DNA from: Trichaptum fuscoviolaceum
Lineage: Eukaryota > Basidiomycota > Agaricomycetes > Hymenochaetales > Trichaptaceae
Direction of reading: 5' to 3'
Length of the DNA stretch: 64,000 bases
Assembly (NCBI GenBank): GCA_910574455.1
Contig: CAJSYZ010000007.1
Coordinates: forward strand, 992,001-1,056,000
A model generated the notes under the pieces. That model searched no databases and was not told the DNA's origin. It worked only from the letters and a program-made list of their open reading frames with translations. The position numbers and the translations under genes were made by a program. Positions 12,399-23,880 of the stretch are shown here, piece after piece (the first letter of the stretch is position 1; each line of letters opens with the position of its first letter).

Positions 12399-13809
12399 AA
12401 AGTATTGTCACTTCTTCAAAGGTCTGTCTTTCTTTCAGACAATTCTTACGTTTCTGGTCGGTGATTGGCTGAGGAAGGCTGTCTCAAGCGTTTTGTCTCA
12501 ACAATTGACAGCCCTTGAAAGAAGGGACACCGCTTCCGAGTCATAGACCCTGTCACACTTTGAGACAGCCTCCGATGTTTGCTGTGATAATAAATTCATA
12601 ATCTCATGCACAATTTCGTGATGTTATGGGCTACGCCCGACCCACCATCGCGGAAGCCGATGACCGTGTCGAGCTGCTCCATTCCATCCCAGAGAGAATC
12701 ACCAGCACGGATCGTCTCCTTCGTCATTTGCGAAGGTCTAACAGAGGCTGAGTCTCAGAGAAATGGCCAACCATATTTCACTTACACGCCATTCACTCTT
12801 ATGAAGAAACAAAATTAATATGTTGACTGTATGTCAATACCACCGCCAGACTCATCTTCGCCATGAAGTTGGCAATCCTCTTAATTGCCAAAGCACCTGC
12901 ATGCACGATGATTATGTGCAGTAGGTTCACCTTGGTGTGAAGTTGCCGCATGAATTCAATACATCGATAGATTGCATTCTGATATAAGCAGGTTTAGTGT
13001 CTTGTGCAGGATTAAGACACGACTGAAAAGATTTACGAACGACCTATGGGCTGTATGAAACACGAAGTTAGAGTGTACACGGTTGTCAACAGTTTGACAT
13101 GGTTCTCTTGCTCGAGATACGCGTTATAGCGCAACTCGATGTTGCTTTCCAGCCACAATGCGATCAAGCCCTTATTCTCTACACGTCTTATCCGTGCAAA
13201 GAAGGCTGGATAAATTGCACCTATCCTCCTTGGAAATGAAGACGCCGAACCCAGACGGAGAAGGACACCATTCCTTTCGACAGAGGCGAAGGGAATGAGA
13301 AAACAAGATACGCACACGATACTTAGCGAAAAGAAAATCCCGTACGGAACTGATGTTTACAATCACAATTTTTCGGACTCATGGGGCAGAGCTTCCTTTG
13401 AAGGTTAGGGACGTGATGCAGAGGTATTGACTAGCGTTGACTATCCCATTTCAGATTCGCCAGAGATAAAGTAAACGCCAGCAAAGATTATTGCAGGTAC
13501 AAAGACCAATTCCCGGAATGCATACTTGCTACAGAATGAAGCATCGGCGGATAAAGTGAAGGAGAATATCTTCCTTGGAGAGTTATGCGATGAAGTGTCA
13601 AGCTGGGAAGGGGAAGCCAGAGTCCAATGGCGGTACACGTAGGTGCCCTTTTCGAGATAAGTTGACCATGGATCATTCCACTCGCAATTCCTGGTAACGA
13701 CTCGCTTATCAACGTCAAGAATCCTTGAGAAATATATATGATGTATGATGAGTAACTGACAGGCTGTCCCAGCATCAGTTCTTGACTTGAGTTGGTATTG
13801 AAACGAATA
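12399..13809. other. No supported gene; includes 3' flank of a duplicated bHLH block
   Basis: I see no convincing gene. At 12600-12720 the minus strand shows a short protein-like stretch (ETIRAGDSLWDGMEQLDTVI) that I do not recognise. 13040-13320 has another short minus-strand open stretch without homology I can name. 13440-13809 is a diverged copy of the 3' flank of the intact bHLH gene (28900-29540) and of 19640-20009. The shared word GAGTCCAATGGCGGTACA shows this, and open frames there are not conserved as protein. Confidence 0.45.
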
Positions 13810-14460
13810 CTCACCTGTAGCCGCCAGACTCAACATTCATCTCTTCCTCATGTAGAGACGTCCCCACCCCGTTGCTCCGAAAGCACTCCACTCCGCTGCG
13901 TTCACGGGACCTACAAGGCCTGCTATCCTTGTTGCTATTGCTACTTTGTCCCTTTGGCCTCTCACGTCGACTGGCCAATCTCGGTTGGAGCATCGACTAA
14001 AGCTTAGTGATGTTGTCAGTCGAGCATAGTCTTATCCAAGAGTATTTCAGCTGTTCATGCAAGACTGCACTTGAAGAGAAGTCAAACAGTAGCAGGGATA
14101 AGGAGAACAAAACGAGTTACCAGTCGCAAGAAGATGGAACTCGGTTCCTGCCGAGTACGAGCGATTTGCTTCCGGTGACGTTGACTCGGAGTTCGTTTCC
14201 TTCCTCCGTCTTTGCAAGTGCCACGGATACTTACTGCTGTTTGCATAACTACATAGTTATGCAAACAGCAGTAAGGCTTGCGAGTTTTCTTGACTAAAAT
14301 TCGATGGAAGAGGCTTCGATGGATCATCCCCAAAAGTCAAGCAATGAAATCTCATTGGACTTCCCGACCTGAACCAGTTCATTATTCCCGAAGACTGAAC
14401 TGCAACGACTGGGATGGCGTTGGCGGTCTTGCGATGCGAGTCTGAATCCACTATTAGTCT
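13810..14460 (-). pseudogene. Truncated bHLH transcription factor copy (block copy 1)
   Basis: The minus strand retains pieces of the bHLH-coding part of the intact gene at 29548-30714. The loop region is recognisable as ERPKGQSSNSNKD (intact: GRPKGSGRSNGNKD), followed by a helix-2 remnant and VESGG before a stop, where the intact copy has VEAAAG. The basic region is degraded and frames are interrupted, so no functional DNA-binding domain remains. A perfect 44-base palindrome has been inserted at 14231-14274 relative to the sister fragment near 20440. Confidence 0.6.
14231..14274. repeat. Perfect 44-bp palindrome (21-bp arms, 2-bp centre)
   Basis: The sequence from TTACTGCTGTTTGCATAACTA is followed by CA and then its exact reverse complement. 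The paralogous sequence near 20440 lacks it (GCCACGAATGCTTTCG against GCCACGGATAC[palindrome]GGCTTGCGAG), so it is an insertion rather than ancestral sequence. It would fold into a strong hairpin. Confidence 0.85.
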
Positions 14461-15219
14461 TGTACATCTTTAATTCATCTCTGACGTTGGATTGTGTATA
14501 TTTGGAGCTGAGTGGCTGGGCTTGGAGAATTCTGTACCAATTGGAAGGTGAGTTTACTTGCCTGAGTCAAACCATGGATTGCTAATTTCTCGTCCGAGCA
14601 GCGATATCTATGTGGTGATACATATTGCTCCAAACTGAACCTGAGGTGAGGTCACACTGGCAGTGTTAAATACGTCTATACCAGTGCTGCAACCGGTGAC
14701 CGGCCTCAATTCGAATATGCACTCCATAACACGACTATCAGTTTGCTCCTGCCTCCTTCTACGAGGCTGTTCTACCTCCCTCCCTTTGTGTTCAGTATCG
14801 CTATGCTGTGTCCTAGTCTTGAGACCTGTGCTACAAGGTTCACGTCGGCCAGGATCTTGGACCTTCGTTCATATTGACAGATTGCCGCTCGTGCGGCTGC
14901 CTATTCTTAGCCCCTTCGTTCGCAAACTCGTAAATCCTTCAACAACATACTTCTTTTTGTCGTCTATGTTTCAAGACTATGGGCTGGTTTAACGAGCATA
15001 CCGAGCAGACTTTCACCACAGGCCTTACTGTGTCCTCCTTCTGAGTTCTGGATGTTCCATGAGCGTCGCGGCTTGTGTACGCTGTGCGGTTAGGGCGCTC
15101 ATCTCGGATGCTGTACTGTAGCGAGAAGCGCTGGCCTACCTGGACACGAGGCTATGAACCACTACACGCCTTGCGCCGCCCTCCTACTCTCTTCCTTCCT
15201 CCTACCACCACCATCGAGA
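14461..15219. other. Intergenic block duplicated at 20490-21143 and 21608-21723
   Basis: No protein is supported. The sequence is homologous to the later copy: both contain CATGGATTGCTAATT, a region with GAGGCTGTTC and ACCTCCCT, and the word TGTGCGGTTAGGGCGCT or its variant just before the MLKL-like start. It lies between the divergent bHLH and MLKL-like genes and so probably held their promoters. Confidence 0.5.
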
Positions 15220-17889
15220 ATGTCGACAACATCCGTTTCCCGTCGATCTCGTTCTCGCATCCACGGTGATACGGTGCTCGGAACAGCTCACATACTCGCG
15301 CAGCTCGTCAAGGATGTGACAGATATTGCCAAGGTTCCCTTTGCCTCGGAGGCCGCTTCACTAGTACTGTCATTGCTGGAAATTGCCAAGGTGAGTTGAG
15401 TCAAAGAGTCCATATATTTCTTCGCGTCCTAACTAGTTTATAGGGAGTTAAGGACAATAATGACGCCCGCGTGCGCCTGGTTACCACTGCGGCAACCTAT
15501 CTCGTCAAGCTCAGACCTATTCTTAATAATCAAGATTCGTCAGAGGACATTCCTCCAGAGTTAAGGCTCCAACTAGAGGATTTTCAATAGTGAGCTAACT
15601 AGATACTCATGAGGCCATCTTATTTAAGACTTACGTACCAGTGCCTTGGTGGAACTGAAAAATGACTTGGAGAGGATGAAGAAGCAAAACTTTTGGAAGC
15701 GAGTCTTCGGAAAAGATCGTATTTCTACGACACTTCAAGACCGCAAGGATACTCTGCAGGCTTCATATAATGCGCTACAGGTATGTATTAGATGTTGATT
15801 ATATGAAAAGCACACTATTATGTTAATTCGTTGCCCAGATGTGGACAAATGTCAATACATATGCCTTGGTTCGAAAGTCTGCGAAAGAACCGGACGCCGA
15901 TGATGGTGTAAGTCAACTCGATCCCGTATGTTGTCACATTTTAATGGGCTATACCTAGATTCTTCGATTCGACCAATCCCAAGTAGTACTTAAAGCCACA
16001 CTTACAGTAAAGAGCGGTTTCTTTTCTATGCTTGAGCTTGGTGAACTCCGTGCCAATGGCGATCGTCAGCCAGTTCTCGTGAAGCGTTTTACGAATAAGA
16101 CAGTAAGAATAATACCGACTTAGGTGGAACGTTCTAACTTGTCTCACAGGAACGCGACGACGAGGCGAAGAAGTGGCGAAAGCTCTGGTATTTTGGCTTT
16201 CTTGCTTCTCGATCTTGCCTAACATCTTTAGCAGGCACGCAAATCTCCCGCAGCTGGCTGGATGTTCAAACGACCGATCAGCCATGCAGTTCATCCTTTT
16301 CCACGATACATATCGTACATCTCAGACGTCGGAAATTCGTAGCTTGGCCGCTTTTGTTTTGGAGATTTCTAGATCGCATGATGTCTTTTCTTTGGCCAAC
16401 ACGCTGACTGATTTTGTGAGTATATTCTTCAACTGAGCGAAGCAAATGGTTGTGATATGATAAACAGATCAATGATGCCATTGTGAGTGATGTGTTGAAG
16501 TCCCTCGCTTCTGCTCAATGTGCTATAGTCAGCGATCAGACATATGCAGGTGATGCTGAATTACGATGAGGATGAGACCGCTCAGCTGGCTAGGGTGCGC
16601 TATGCTTCTTCTCGATCTGTCTATTTTGCTCAAAACGGTCTGCGAGTAGATCACGAAGTTCACTATCCGTGGTGACGGGCGAATCGTTGTTACTCCCCCA
16701 CTTCAGGCTTTAACCAAGTCCGGTGGTGGTGTCCGAAATATTATATTCAACGGTCTGTTTCCAGCATATGTACGCGGTCAGATTCACAGCATCTCTTTGT
16801 CTGATATTAAACTAACTAGGGCACGAGTGAGGCTTCCATGCGGCGGTATTTTGCGGAGCTTGACGACATGTCCACACATGCTACGCTCACGGATGTGCTT
16901 GATAGTGAGCAACTCGACAAATGGGCAGTTCTGGAGAGTCTTAGGCTTCAGCTTCGAATGACGCCTACCGGATATGAGAAGCCACAGCAATACTTCATGC
17001 CGGAAACACGGTGGACATTGGCTGACTACTCCGTCGACATCGAACCAGGCGACTTTGGCGTGCTCGTTCCTGGAGAAAGAGAGGAGAACGCTTTCCGACG
17101 AGTGGGCAACTCCGCGGCGAACAAATCTGCTCTGTTTGAATATCAGTCACGGTATTGGGTGTATGACCGCGATGGTGTTTCCTTCGACGTAGTCTGTGAG
17201 CAGCCAATCACGTACGTCATTAACCTTGCTCAGTCAAGTTTGCTGCTGACGTTAAATATGATCATATGTAGGTGGAGACTCGATCCGATGACAGATGGCT
17301 GCATTTTCACTCACCAACACAAACAAAAGCTGACACACGCTGTCCATCGGTCGAAGCGATTTCTCCATCTGAGTGCTCCCAAAGACTGCGACGTGGATGA
17401 GCTGGTCTTCGGTGAGTTTATTTCTGTGCTGTGCTGTTGCAGGTCTGATGCCGGCTATGCCAGTCGTCAGCGTTTGGCGCCATCGCCATTATCAATATCA
17501 TGATGCTCTCCGACACGAATCATTAGGAGAGAGCAAGGTCGCTGACGTCTACGCCAGTCTACCAATTTCGAACTCACACGAACTACTGTTCACGCACTGC
17601 GCTCCTGGCCTCTGTCCTGATTTCTGCGATCAACATCTCGACAGTCGGGTCAGCATAGAGAGATATGAGTGAGTCCTTAGTAAATGTACCATCCTACGAC
17701 TACTCAACTCCTTTCAGTGAGTATATAAACATCGAGTACGTCACTGTCCCGGTTGCGAAACGCACCGCAAATCTCGAAACACCTGCGGAAAAGTCCCATA
17801 GGCTCTGGGCGCCGAGAATCAAGGAATATGAGTCAATCATTCCTCGACGGAACGAGACCGAGAAGCGCTCACCAGCGGAATGGCCTTAG
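15220..17889 (+). CDS. Multi-exon protein with MLKL-like helical N-terminal domain (block copy 1)
   Basis: The start ATG at 15220 (MSTTSVSRRSRSR) is also present in the second copy at 21724. Exon 1 (15220-15390) encodes LGTAHILAQLVKDVTDIAKV...LLEIAK. Exon 2 (15444-15589) continues GVKDNNDARVRL to PELRLQLEDFQ. Exon 3 (about 15643-15780) has FGKDRISTTLQDRKDTLQ. Exons at about 15839-15908 and 15959-16102 follow. This helical pattern resembles the MLKL-type N-terminal domain seen in many agaricomycete NLR-like and necroptosis-like proteins; that assignment is by eye only. Later exons give YDEDETAQLAR, then a separate C-terminal region (16838-17503) with PETRWTLADYSVDIEPGDFG and the last residues near 17889. 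One base appears missing near 16172 compared with the second copy (GTGGCGAAAGCT against GTGGGCGACAGCT). This shifts the frame, so the gene may be broken. Function is unknown; cell-death or self-recognition signalling is only a guess. Confidence 0.5.
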
Positions 17890-18164
17890 CTTCAGACTTT
17901 GCTTACATTTCTTCCTCTTCCAGACCATCGTACTCATCGAGTTGGTTTAGCTTCATCCGTTTGTTCGTCACCAGTCTGTTGCACCATTCTTGCATTAGCA
18001 CTCAACAAAGCTCCATAGATCATGTGTGCATAAAGCCTTGACAGAACTTGATATCTGAGCTAAGATAGTAGCCATGGTCGATGTACATTTTCTACAGCAA
18101 AGCTTATATGTATAACGCTCGTAGGTATATGTATAGGCTAATCAGCGGGAAGGTGAATTATCCA

Positions 18165-19046
18165 TCGCACATACCTTCTTCCAGACCGCATTCGCGAGCT
18201 CGCCAACATACTTCATCCAATTTCCAATTTTATGAAAGTTTCTGTGCCTCCGAGACTACTGCTTGCATATCCACGACTGCGCCCTGGGTTGCCCGCACAA
18301 CAAGCACTAGCCCGGGTAATCTTTCCTGACCAAAAGCATTTAGTGCACTACTATTTTGCTCTCCTGAAGCAGTGCCGATACAATGATGAACTGCCTGATA
18401 CGCAGCATACTCCAGCCAAGCACTTTGAACGTCCCAGCGGCGCAATCGCCTCGCCTTCAATTCAATCGTTGATGCAGCGTCGATTGAAGGTCAAATATCC
18501 CGTCTGAGACACTAAGAGCAGCCGCAAGTTGTACCTCTACTCCTCTAGCTTCCGGGTTGAAAAGAACTGTGCATTTCTTCTGGCCCAATGGCATGAGGAG
18601 AGTGATCTCCTACGCGCAAAGGAGTCCGCAGAGATAGTTGATCCCGGAAAGTGTTCCGGAGGAAGATGCATAGTTAAATCAGCCGCGAATATTGAGATAT
18701 ACGGGCCTTGGAAACTGCATTGAACGATGAGAATATACCTCTCAGGCTCCTGTACAATGATTGCGTAATCTAACTTGAACGAGATAATAGCATCCCACAA
18801 AAACTAGTCCAGGAGGCCGAAAACTTTGCAATAGCTGCGAAATCATCAGCATACAGTCTGGGCATAGTCGTCTATCGTATCGGCTGCATTGACCATGTCC
18901 GCGCGCGTAGTATCGAACCTGGATCAAACTCGCTATGAAACTTGCTATGCCAAAGCAGAGCCTCACTAAGTAATGTAAAAATTCTATTGAGGACATCCGC
19001 GCAAAGGGTAAAGCCCTGCACAAAGACAAATGTGTGGTTTTGTGCC
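18165..19046 (-). pseudogene. Alpha/beta hydrolase pseudogene (sister of 26330-27403)
   Basis: The minus strand retains KARRLRRWDVQSAWLEYAAYQ and SSALNAFGQE, matching the intact hydrolase at 26330-27403. Three catalytic features are damaged. The codons around the nucleophile read G-C with a lost splice donor and then S-L-R instead of G-W-S-L-G-G (about 18800-18740). The stretch holding the catalytic His near the C terminus is deleted. The N-terminal exon is interrupted by stops. At about 19046 its first exon is joined directly to the middle of the neighbouring hydrolase copy, which indicates a deletion between tandem paralogues. Confidence 0.75.
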
Positions 19047-19430
19047 TCTTCTGCGCTTGTTTATAGGCTCCGGAGGACGGAGCGAAGAGCAAGTCCGAAT
19101 GTAGGAGGCCGCATAGACATAAATATCCAAAGAGCTCATTGAGAGGAAGATTGGAGGCTATGTCCGATGCCCACGATTGACGGCCTTCATGTTAGGGAGA
19201 GATATACACCTCCCATGCTCCTGTTCAGATCGTAAGCCTGCCATATGCATGTCAGGAGGAATATTGAACTGGCCTGGAGAGACAAACTCCGTGATAGACG
19301 TCGAATCGGCAACATACAAAATTCATCTGACCGTACCAACCTATGCAATCCTGTCTTTGAAGAACCATCGCCCACATGTCCAAAAAATTTCATCAGACAG
19401 TAATTTGTGCAGTGCAAGCTATTATGTTGA
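19047..19430 (-). pseudogene. Remnant of second alpha/beta hydrolase (sister of 27775-28849)
   Basis: Short matches to the intact hydrolase at 27775-28849 occur in order: a CTGAGGACGGAG-like block, GTAGGAGGCCGCATAG, the microexon region ACCTCCCATGCTCCTGTTCAG (19210-19230), and AACTGGCCTGGAGAG. The C-terminal part is missing, fused at about 19046 to the adjacent hydrolase fragment. No frame is open. Confidence 0.65.
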
Positions 19431-20009
19431 AGAAGACTGAGCTAGGGTTGAAGAGGTGTGGTCCCAGGACGTTGCCATCGGCTTCGGCGACTCGGAATCT
19501 TGAAGAAAAGCCCCGATGCCGGACTTCTGATAGCCATCGAGCTCGTCTTTATGAATTCAAGCGCAGCGAGATTCGCACAGATTTTTTTAGTAAAGAGGAA
19601 CAGCAGGAAGGTCGTCGCCGGATCACAATTGATGATGCTGAGTTTCCGGTCAAAAGTGCAGAGCCATTAGGTGGTTGCGTCCCATGAAGTTCGGTTTCCA
19701 TTTCCTGGAATGCGACCTAGCTACAGGATACAGAAGGATCGGCGGATAAAGTGAAAGTGAATAGCTTTCCTGGAGAGTTGTGCGAGGAAGTATCAAGTTG
19801 GGAAGGGCCAGAGTCCAATGGCGGTACACATAGGTGCTATATGCGAGATAAGTTGAACACCAGACGTTCCATTTGCACTTGTTGGTAGCGAGTCCCTGAT
19901 CAACGTAAAGAATCCTTGAGCAATACATATGATGTATAGTGAGCAATTGACAGACTGTCCCAGTATCAGTTCTTGGCTTGAGTTGGTATTGAAACGAATA
20001 CTCACCTGT

Positions 20010-20475
20010 AACCGTCAGATTCAACATACATCACTTCGTCACGTAGAGGTGTCCCCACTTCAAGTTTCTCTGTCCATCCGTAGCGCCCGAAAGCACGCCA
20101 CTCCGCTGCTTTCACGGAACCTAAGAGCCTTCCTATGATCCTATCCACCCTCCTTTGTTGCTGTTGCTGTGGTCCCTTTCGCACCTCTATCGTCGACAGG
20201 CAAGTCGCGGTCGGAACACCCGCTAAAGCTTAGTGAAGTTATCAGTCAGTCGTGCATAGTCCAATCCAAAAGCATTTCAGCTGTCTATGAAAAATCGTGC
20301 TTGAAGAGAAGTAAAAGGGTAGCGGGGATGAGGAGAACAAAACACAGCAAGATACTCTCGGATCCTGCCGAGTTCGAGCCATTTGCTTCCGGCGACCTTC
20401 AAGTTGTTTCGTTCCTCCGTCTTCGCAAATGCCACGAATGCTTTCGACTTGCCATTTTTCATGTCTAAGATTCAT
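20010..20475 (-). pseudogene. Truncated bHLH transcription factor copy (block copy 2)
   Basis: A minus-strand fragment is homologous to the bHLH end of the intact gene at 29548-30714 and to the fragment at 13810-14460. A remnant of the helix-2 region and VESDGYR precede the stop. The block 19640-20009 downstream is the matching 3' flank: the AGAGTCCAATGGCGGTACA word is shared with 13616-13636 and, diverged, with 29158-29178. The basic region and N-terminal part are absent or shifted. The fragment is non-functional. Confidence 0.55.
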
Positions 20476-20489
20476 TATGTAAGAGGCGA

Positions 20490-21143
20490 CATATCGTTGA
20501 ACTTCGAGAAACAGTTCACCATTTCTTGAAGACTAATAAGCAGCGGGAGCGAGGGCGCTGGCAGTCTTGCGGCTGCAACCTCAATATTATACTAGTATGC
20601 CGTTGGCTTGTGTATACCGGAGCTGTGTGGGCTGGCCTTGGTAGATTTGTACTACATAAGCCGGTGCGTAATTGTATTTACTTCCCTCACCCATGGATTG
20701 CTAATTGTTTGTCTGAGCAGCAACGTCCAGTGCAAGCTACAGCTAGTGTTACATTCAGGCAGGAATGTGTCAGTATAAGCGACCCGGACGGCGGCTGGCC
20801 TTAATTTAAGCTCTCAACCTTCTTCTTGCTACTCCGCGAGATAAGGATCCCGAGGCTGTTCAACCTCCCTTCCTTTCTCTTCAGTATCGCTATTCTGTAT
20901 CCTTCTCTCGAGACCTGTGCTCTGGGGTTCATATTTCCCCTTCCGGTTTTTCAAGATCGACGCCCACGTTTATCGATACCAGTAGCGCCTTCGTTCACGA
21001 CTACTCAATTGAAAATCCTTCCACAATGTGTTTCTTCTCGTCGTCCAGGCTTCCAGAGTATGTGCTTGGTCGAGCGAATAGCTCGATTACAGAACACCTT
21101 CTTGTCTTTTCGCTAGTGCTGGACGTTTCAACATGCCTCGTGT
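20490..21143. other. Intergenic block, copy of 14461-15070
   Basis: This is the duplicate of the promoter-side block described at 14461-15219, with CATGGATTGCTAATT at 20692. No gene is seen. It ends at the TA target site of a mariner-type MITE. Confidence 0.5.
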
Positions 21144-21144
21144 A

Positions 21145-21607
21145 TGGTACTGTTCACTTACAGGCCGCTAGTTTTGTGCAGCCGCCAATCTGATGGCCGA
21201 GAGAAAAAAATTCTCAAATAATTCTGCAAAAATCTTTGAAGTCAGAATCAGTCGGTACTCTACGAAAAAAGATATAAAATGGCATTTCTGAGTTTCTGAA
21301 TGAAGGAACTCTAATAATACAATTCTAAAATGGAACTTGCATTAAGTAATATATAGACAGAAAAGGCAATAAATGGCTTTGTTTTCGTCCATATATAGCA
21401 CATATACAATACATTTAACCCTGCCGCCAAATCGGGAGGACTACAATTCCTTAACTTGGTCAGTTCTATAGATATGAGAAAATCCTTTAGAGGGATTGCT
21501 CCTTTTGCGAAAAGGCGCATTTCTACTAAAGGAAAATGAATTACGATTTTTTTTGCGTGAGCATAAACGGTTGCACAAAAGTAGCGGCCTATAAGTGAAC
21601 AGTACCA
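21145..21607. mobile_element. Mariner-type MITE, 463 bp, TA target duplication
   Basis: The terminal inverted repeats of about 38 bases start TGGTACTGTTCACTTA and continue AGGCCGCTA; the two ends differ at about three positions. TA precedes (21143-21144) and follows (21608-21609) the element. Removing it joins CTCGTGTA to CGCTGGTTAGG, matching the unoccupied sequence in the first block copy (CTTGTGTACGCTGTGCGG, about 15073). The interior is AT-rich with no transposase, so it is non-autonomous. Confidence 0.85.
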
Positions 21608-21745
21608 TACGCTGGTTAGGCGCTTATCTCGGGTGCTATACAACTGTACGGTCACGAGGTTATACTGCACGCCTTCAAGTTGCGCGCATCATCCTGCGAG
21701 TCTCTTTCTTCCACCATCACCATATGCCGACATCAACGATATTCC

Positions 21746-23880
21746 CATCCTCCTTCCCAGGGTCCCTGGCCCCTCCGGACCTCACGCCACATGTAGTTAC
21801 TAAATTAGTGTATGGAACAAATAGACCCAACTCTGAAACTTACGGGGCCAGGGATACCCTGGCAAAAAATTCTTTGTAAGCAAGACCGGAGCGTCGCGCT
21901 CACTGCACGGAGAGCCCCGCTCGTCGCGCGTCGTTCCTCCTAAACAGGAATGAGGCCGCCATTGAACAGTGGTAGTAGTGTTGCAAAAGTTCGGTTCGGT
22001 TCGGTTCAGGGCACTTTTTGCCCGAACCGCGAACCGAACGGTTCGTGAATTTTGGCCCTCGCCCCGAACCGTGAACTGAACCGCGAGTTCGGTTCAGTTC
22101 GGTTCAAAAGGCGGTTCGAACGGGTTCGAACCTGGTTCAGAAGGAATCAGTGTGGTGAATCTGCTTCAATAATATTACTCACTTTTAACTTGAAGAATGC
22201 GCGCTGTGCAACGCGTTGCTGCACTCCTGCCGTCTGTTGTTGACAATCTAGAATAAGGAGAAAGGCTTCCATGAAGGATGCCGCAGTGAATAGATAGGCT
22301 GGCTGGTTCTTGTAGGAGAAGCTGCCCTAGAGCTCGCTGAAAAGGTCCTTGCTCTACAGCTGGAAGTGCCGCCGACGGAGCGACAAGTCAAGCCCACAAC
22401 CAAGGAAGGCGCAACAAACGTACGCCGACCATAGTCTCCCATAGACTACTGTCCCCAGAGCATATAAATTATGCAACAATGTACTCACCTGTTCCCTGCT
22501 TGCCCTCCAAAACACAATCAAGCATATTATACGAGCGGGCGCGTCCGCTTTTCGGGTGGCACAATGTTGGCCTCGTCCGACAAATGTAAAAGCATCTTGC
22601 ACGGCGAAGGCACCGTCCGGCACAAGCAAACGGTAGCGCAGTATGAGCGGACGAAACTGCTTGTGGGTGGCACGATGTTGGCCTCGTCCGACGCAAGCAA
22701 ACGGCTGCAAATCATGAGTAGAGCTGACCTTGCCCGGTGTCTTGTGTCTAAAACATTTTGCGTAAGCCATTGTTTTGAGGTTGAAGCATATAGCCTAGAA
22801 GATTAATATCCGTGTTCTTCAGCGCAAGCTTGCATATGACCGCAAGTGATGTATGATGGGAGACCGGGTAGCGCAGATGCGACGATGGGCTCCTCCGCCG
22901 CATGAGCGATAATTCGGGTGGCACGAATAAGGCCTCGTCCGACGCAAGCAATAGCAGTAAGATATGTAGAATGGCGGCAGATTATGAGCGGGCGCAACCG
23001 CTGAGTGTGGTTTGCGAGAGAGTCTTGAGGTTTTGTTGCGTCGACACTGTCTTGAAGTCGTCCTTGTTGTGGTCGACGCAAAATTTGACGCGTGACGCGT
23101 CGTCGAGACGTCCAAATTTGGAAGTAAATACCAAATTTGGACTTAATCACCTTAACTAACTTAACACTTAATGAACCGGTTCAGAACCGGTTCAAGGCGG
23201 TTCGGACATTTCCCCCGGGGGCCTGAACCGCGAACCGAACCCCGGGGATAATGCTGAACCAAGAACCGAACCAAACCAGAACCCGGTTCGGTTCGGGGTC
23301 CGAACCGGTTCAATGTGGTTCGTGAACCGAACTTTTGCAACACTAAGTGGTAGCCTCGGAAACTTGAATTTAAACTTGTTTTATCTCTAATAAAGCATGA
23401 GAGATATAAGAAGCACTCATTTGAGCATTTATGATGAAAGTTGCTCATCCAAATAGAACATTAAAAGATCAGAAAGAAATATCCAGGTGCATACATTGTA
23501 TGCACTAATTTGCTACAACAACATGTTATGTGCCTTGAATATTATGTCCATTTATGGTAAATAACTAGTATCTAGCCTGAAACATGTAAACACATTAAAG
23601 CCTCTGCAAAATAAGAGCATGTTTTCATTATGTTTTCAATGAATGGCGGTCTATTTCCTCTTTGGGTGAACGACGCACGACGGGCGGGGCTTTCCGCACG
23701 GTGAGCACAAACGCTCCGGGATTGCTTACAAAGATTTTTTTGCCAGGGTATCCCTGGCCCCGTAGGTTTGTTTGGTTCATTGTAGTTTCAAAGTTTGGTT
23801 TATTTGTCTCATACACAAATTCAGTAACTACATGTGGCGTGAGGTCCGGAGGGGCCAGGGATACCCTGGGAAGGAGGATG
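21746..23880. mobile_element. Mutator-like (MULE-type) non-autonomous element with ~220 bp inverted repeats
   Basis: The long terminal inverted repeats (about 21746-21967 and 23641-23880) begin CATCCTCCTTCCCAGGGT. They share GGCCCCTCCGGACCTCACGC further in. A 9-base direct duplication, CGATATTCC, flanks the element (21737-21745 and 23881-23889). Nine-base duplications and long repeats are typical of Mutator-like elements. The interior, once the nested hAT is removed, is only about 280 bases of AT-rich sequence with no transposase. It is inserted in codon 8 of the MLKL-like gene copy. Confidence 0.85.
21976..23345. mobile_element. hAT-type non-autonomous element nested in the Mutator-like element
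   Basis: Both ends read TAGTGTTGCAAAAGTTCGGT inward. An 8-base direct duplication AGTGGTAG flanks it (21968-21975 and 23346-23353), the hAT signature. The ends are followed by dense GGTTCGGTTC-type repeats. The 1370-base body holds three copies of a GGTGGCAC...TGGCCTCGTCCGAC word (about 22554, 22673 and 22916), but no transposase reading frame. Confidence 0.9.

Noticed and set aside
13441..13836. Minus-strand open frames at 13441-13836 and 19650-20027 that look like related proteins
   Set aside because: They correspond to the 3' flank of the intact bHLH gene, where no such frame exists. The similarity comes from DNA duplication, not coding constraint.
22354..23150. Overlapping open frames inside the nested hAT element
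   Set aside because: They come from repeats of a TGGCCTCGTCCGAC-containing unit in several frames, show no known domain and no transposase motif.
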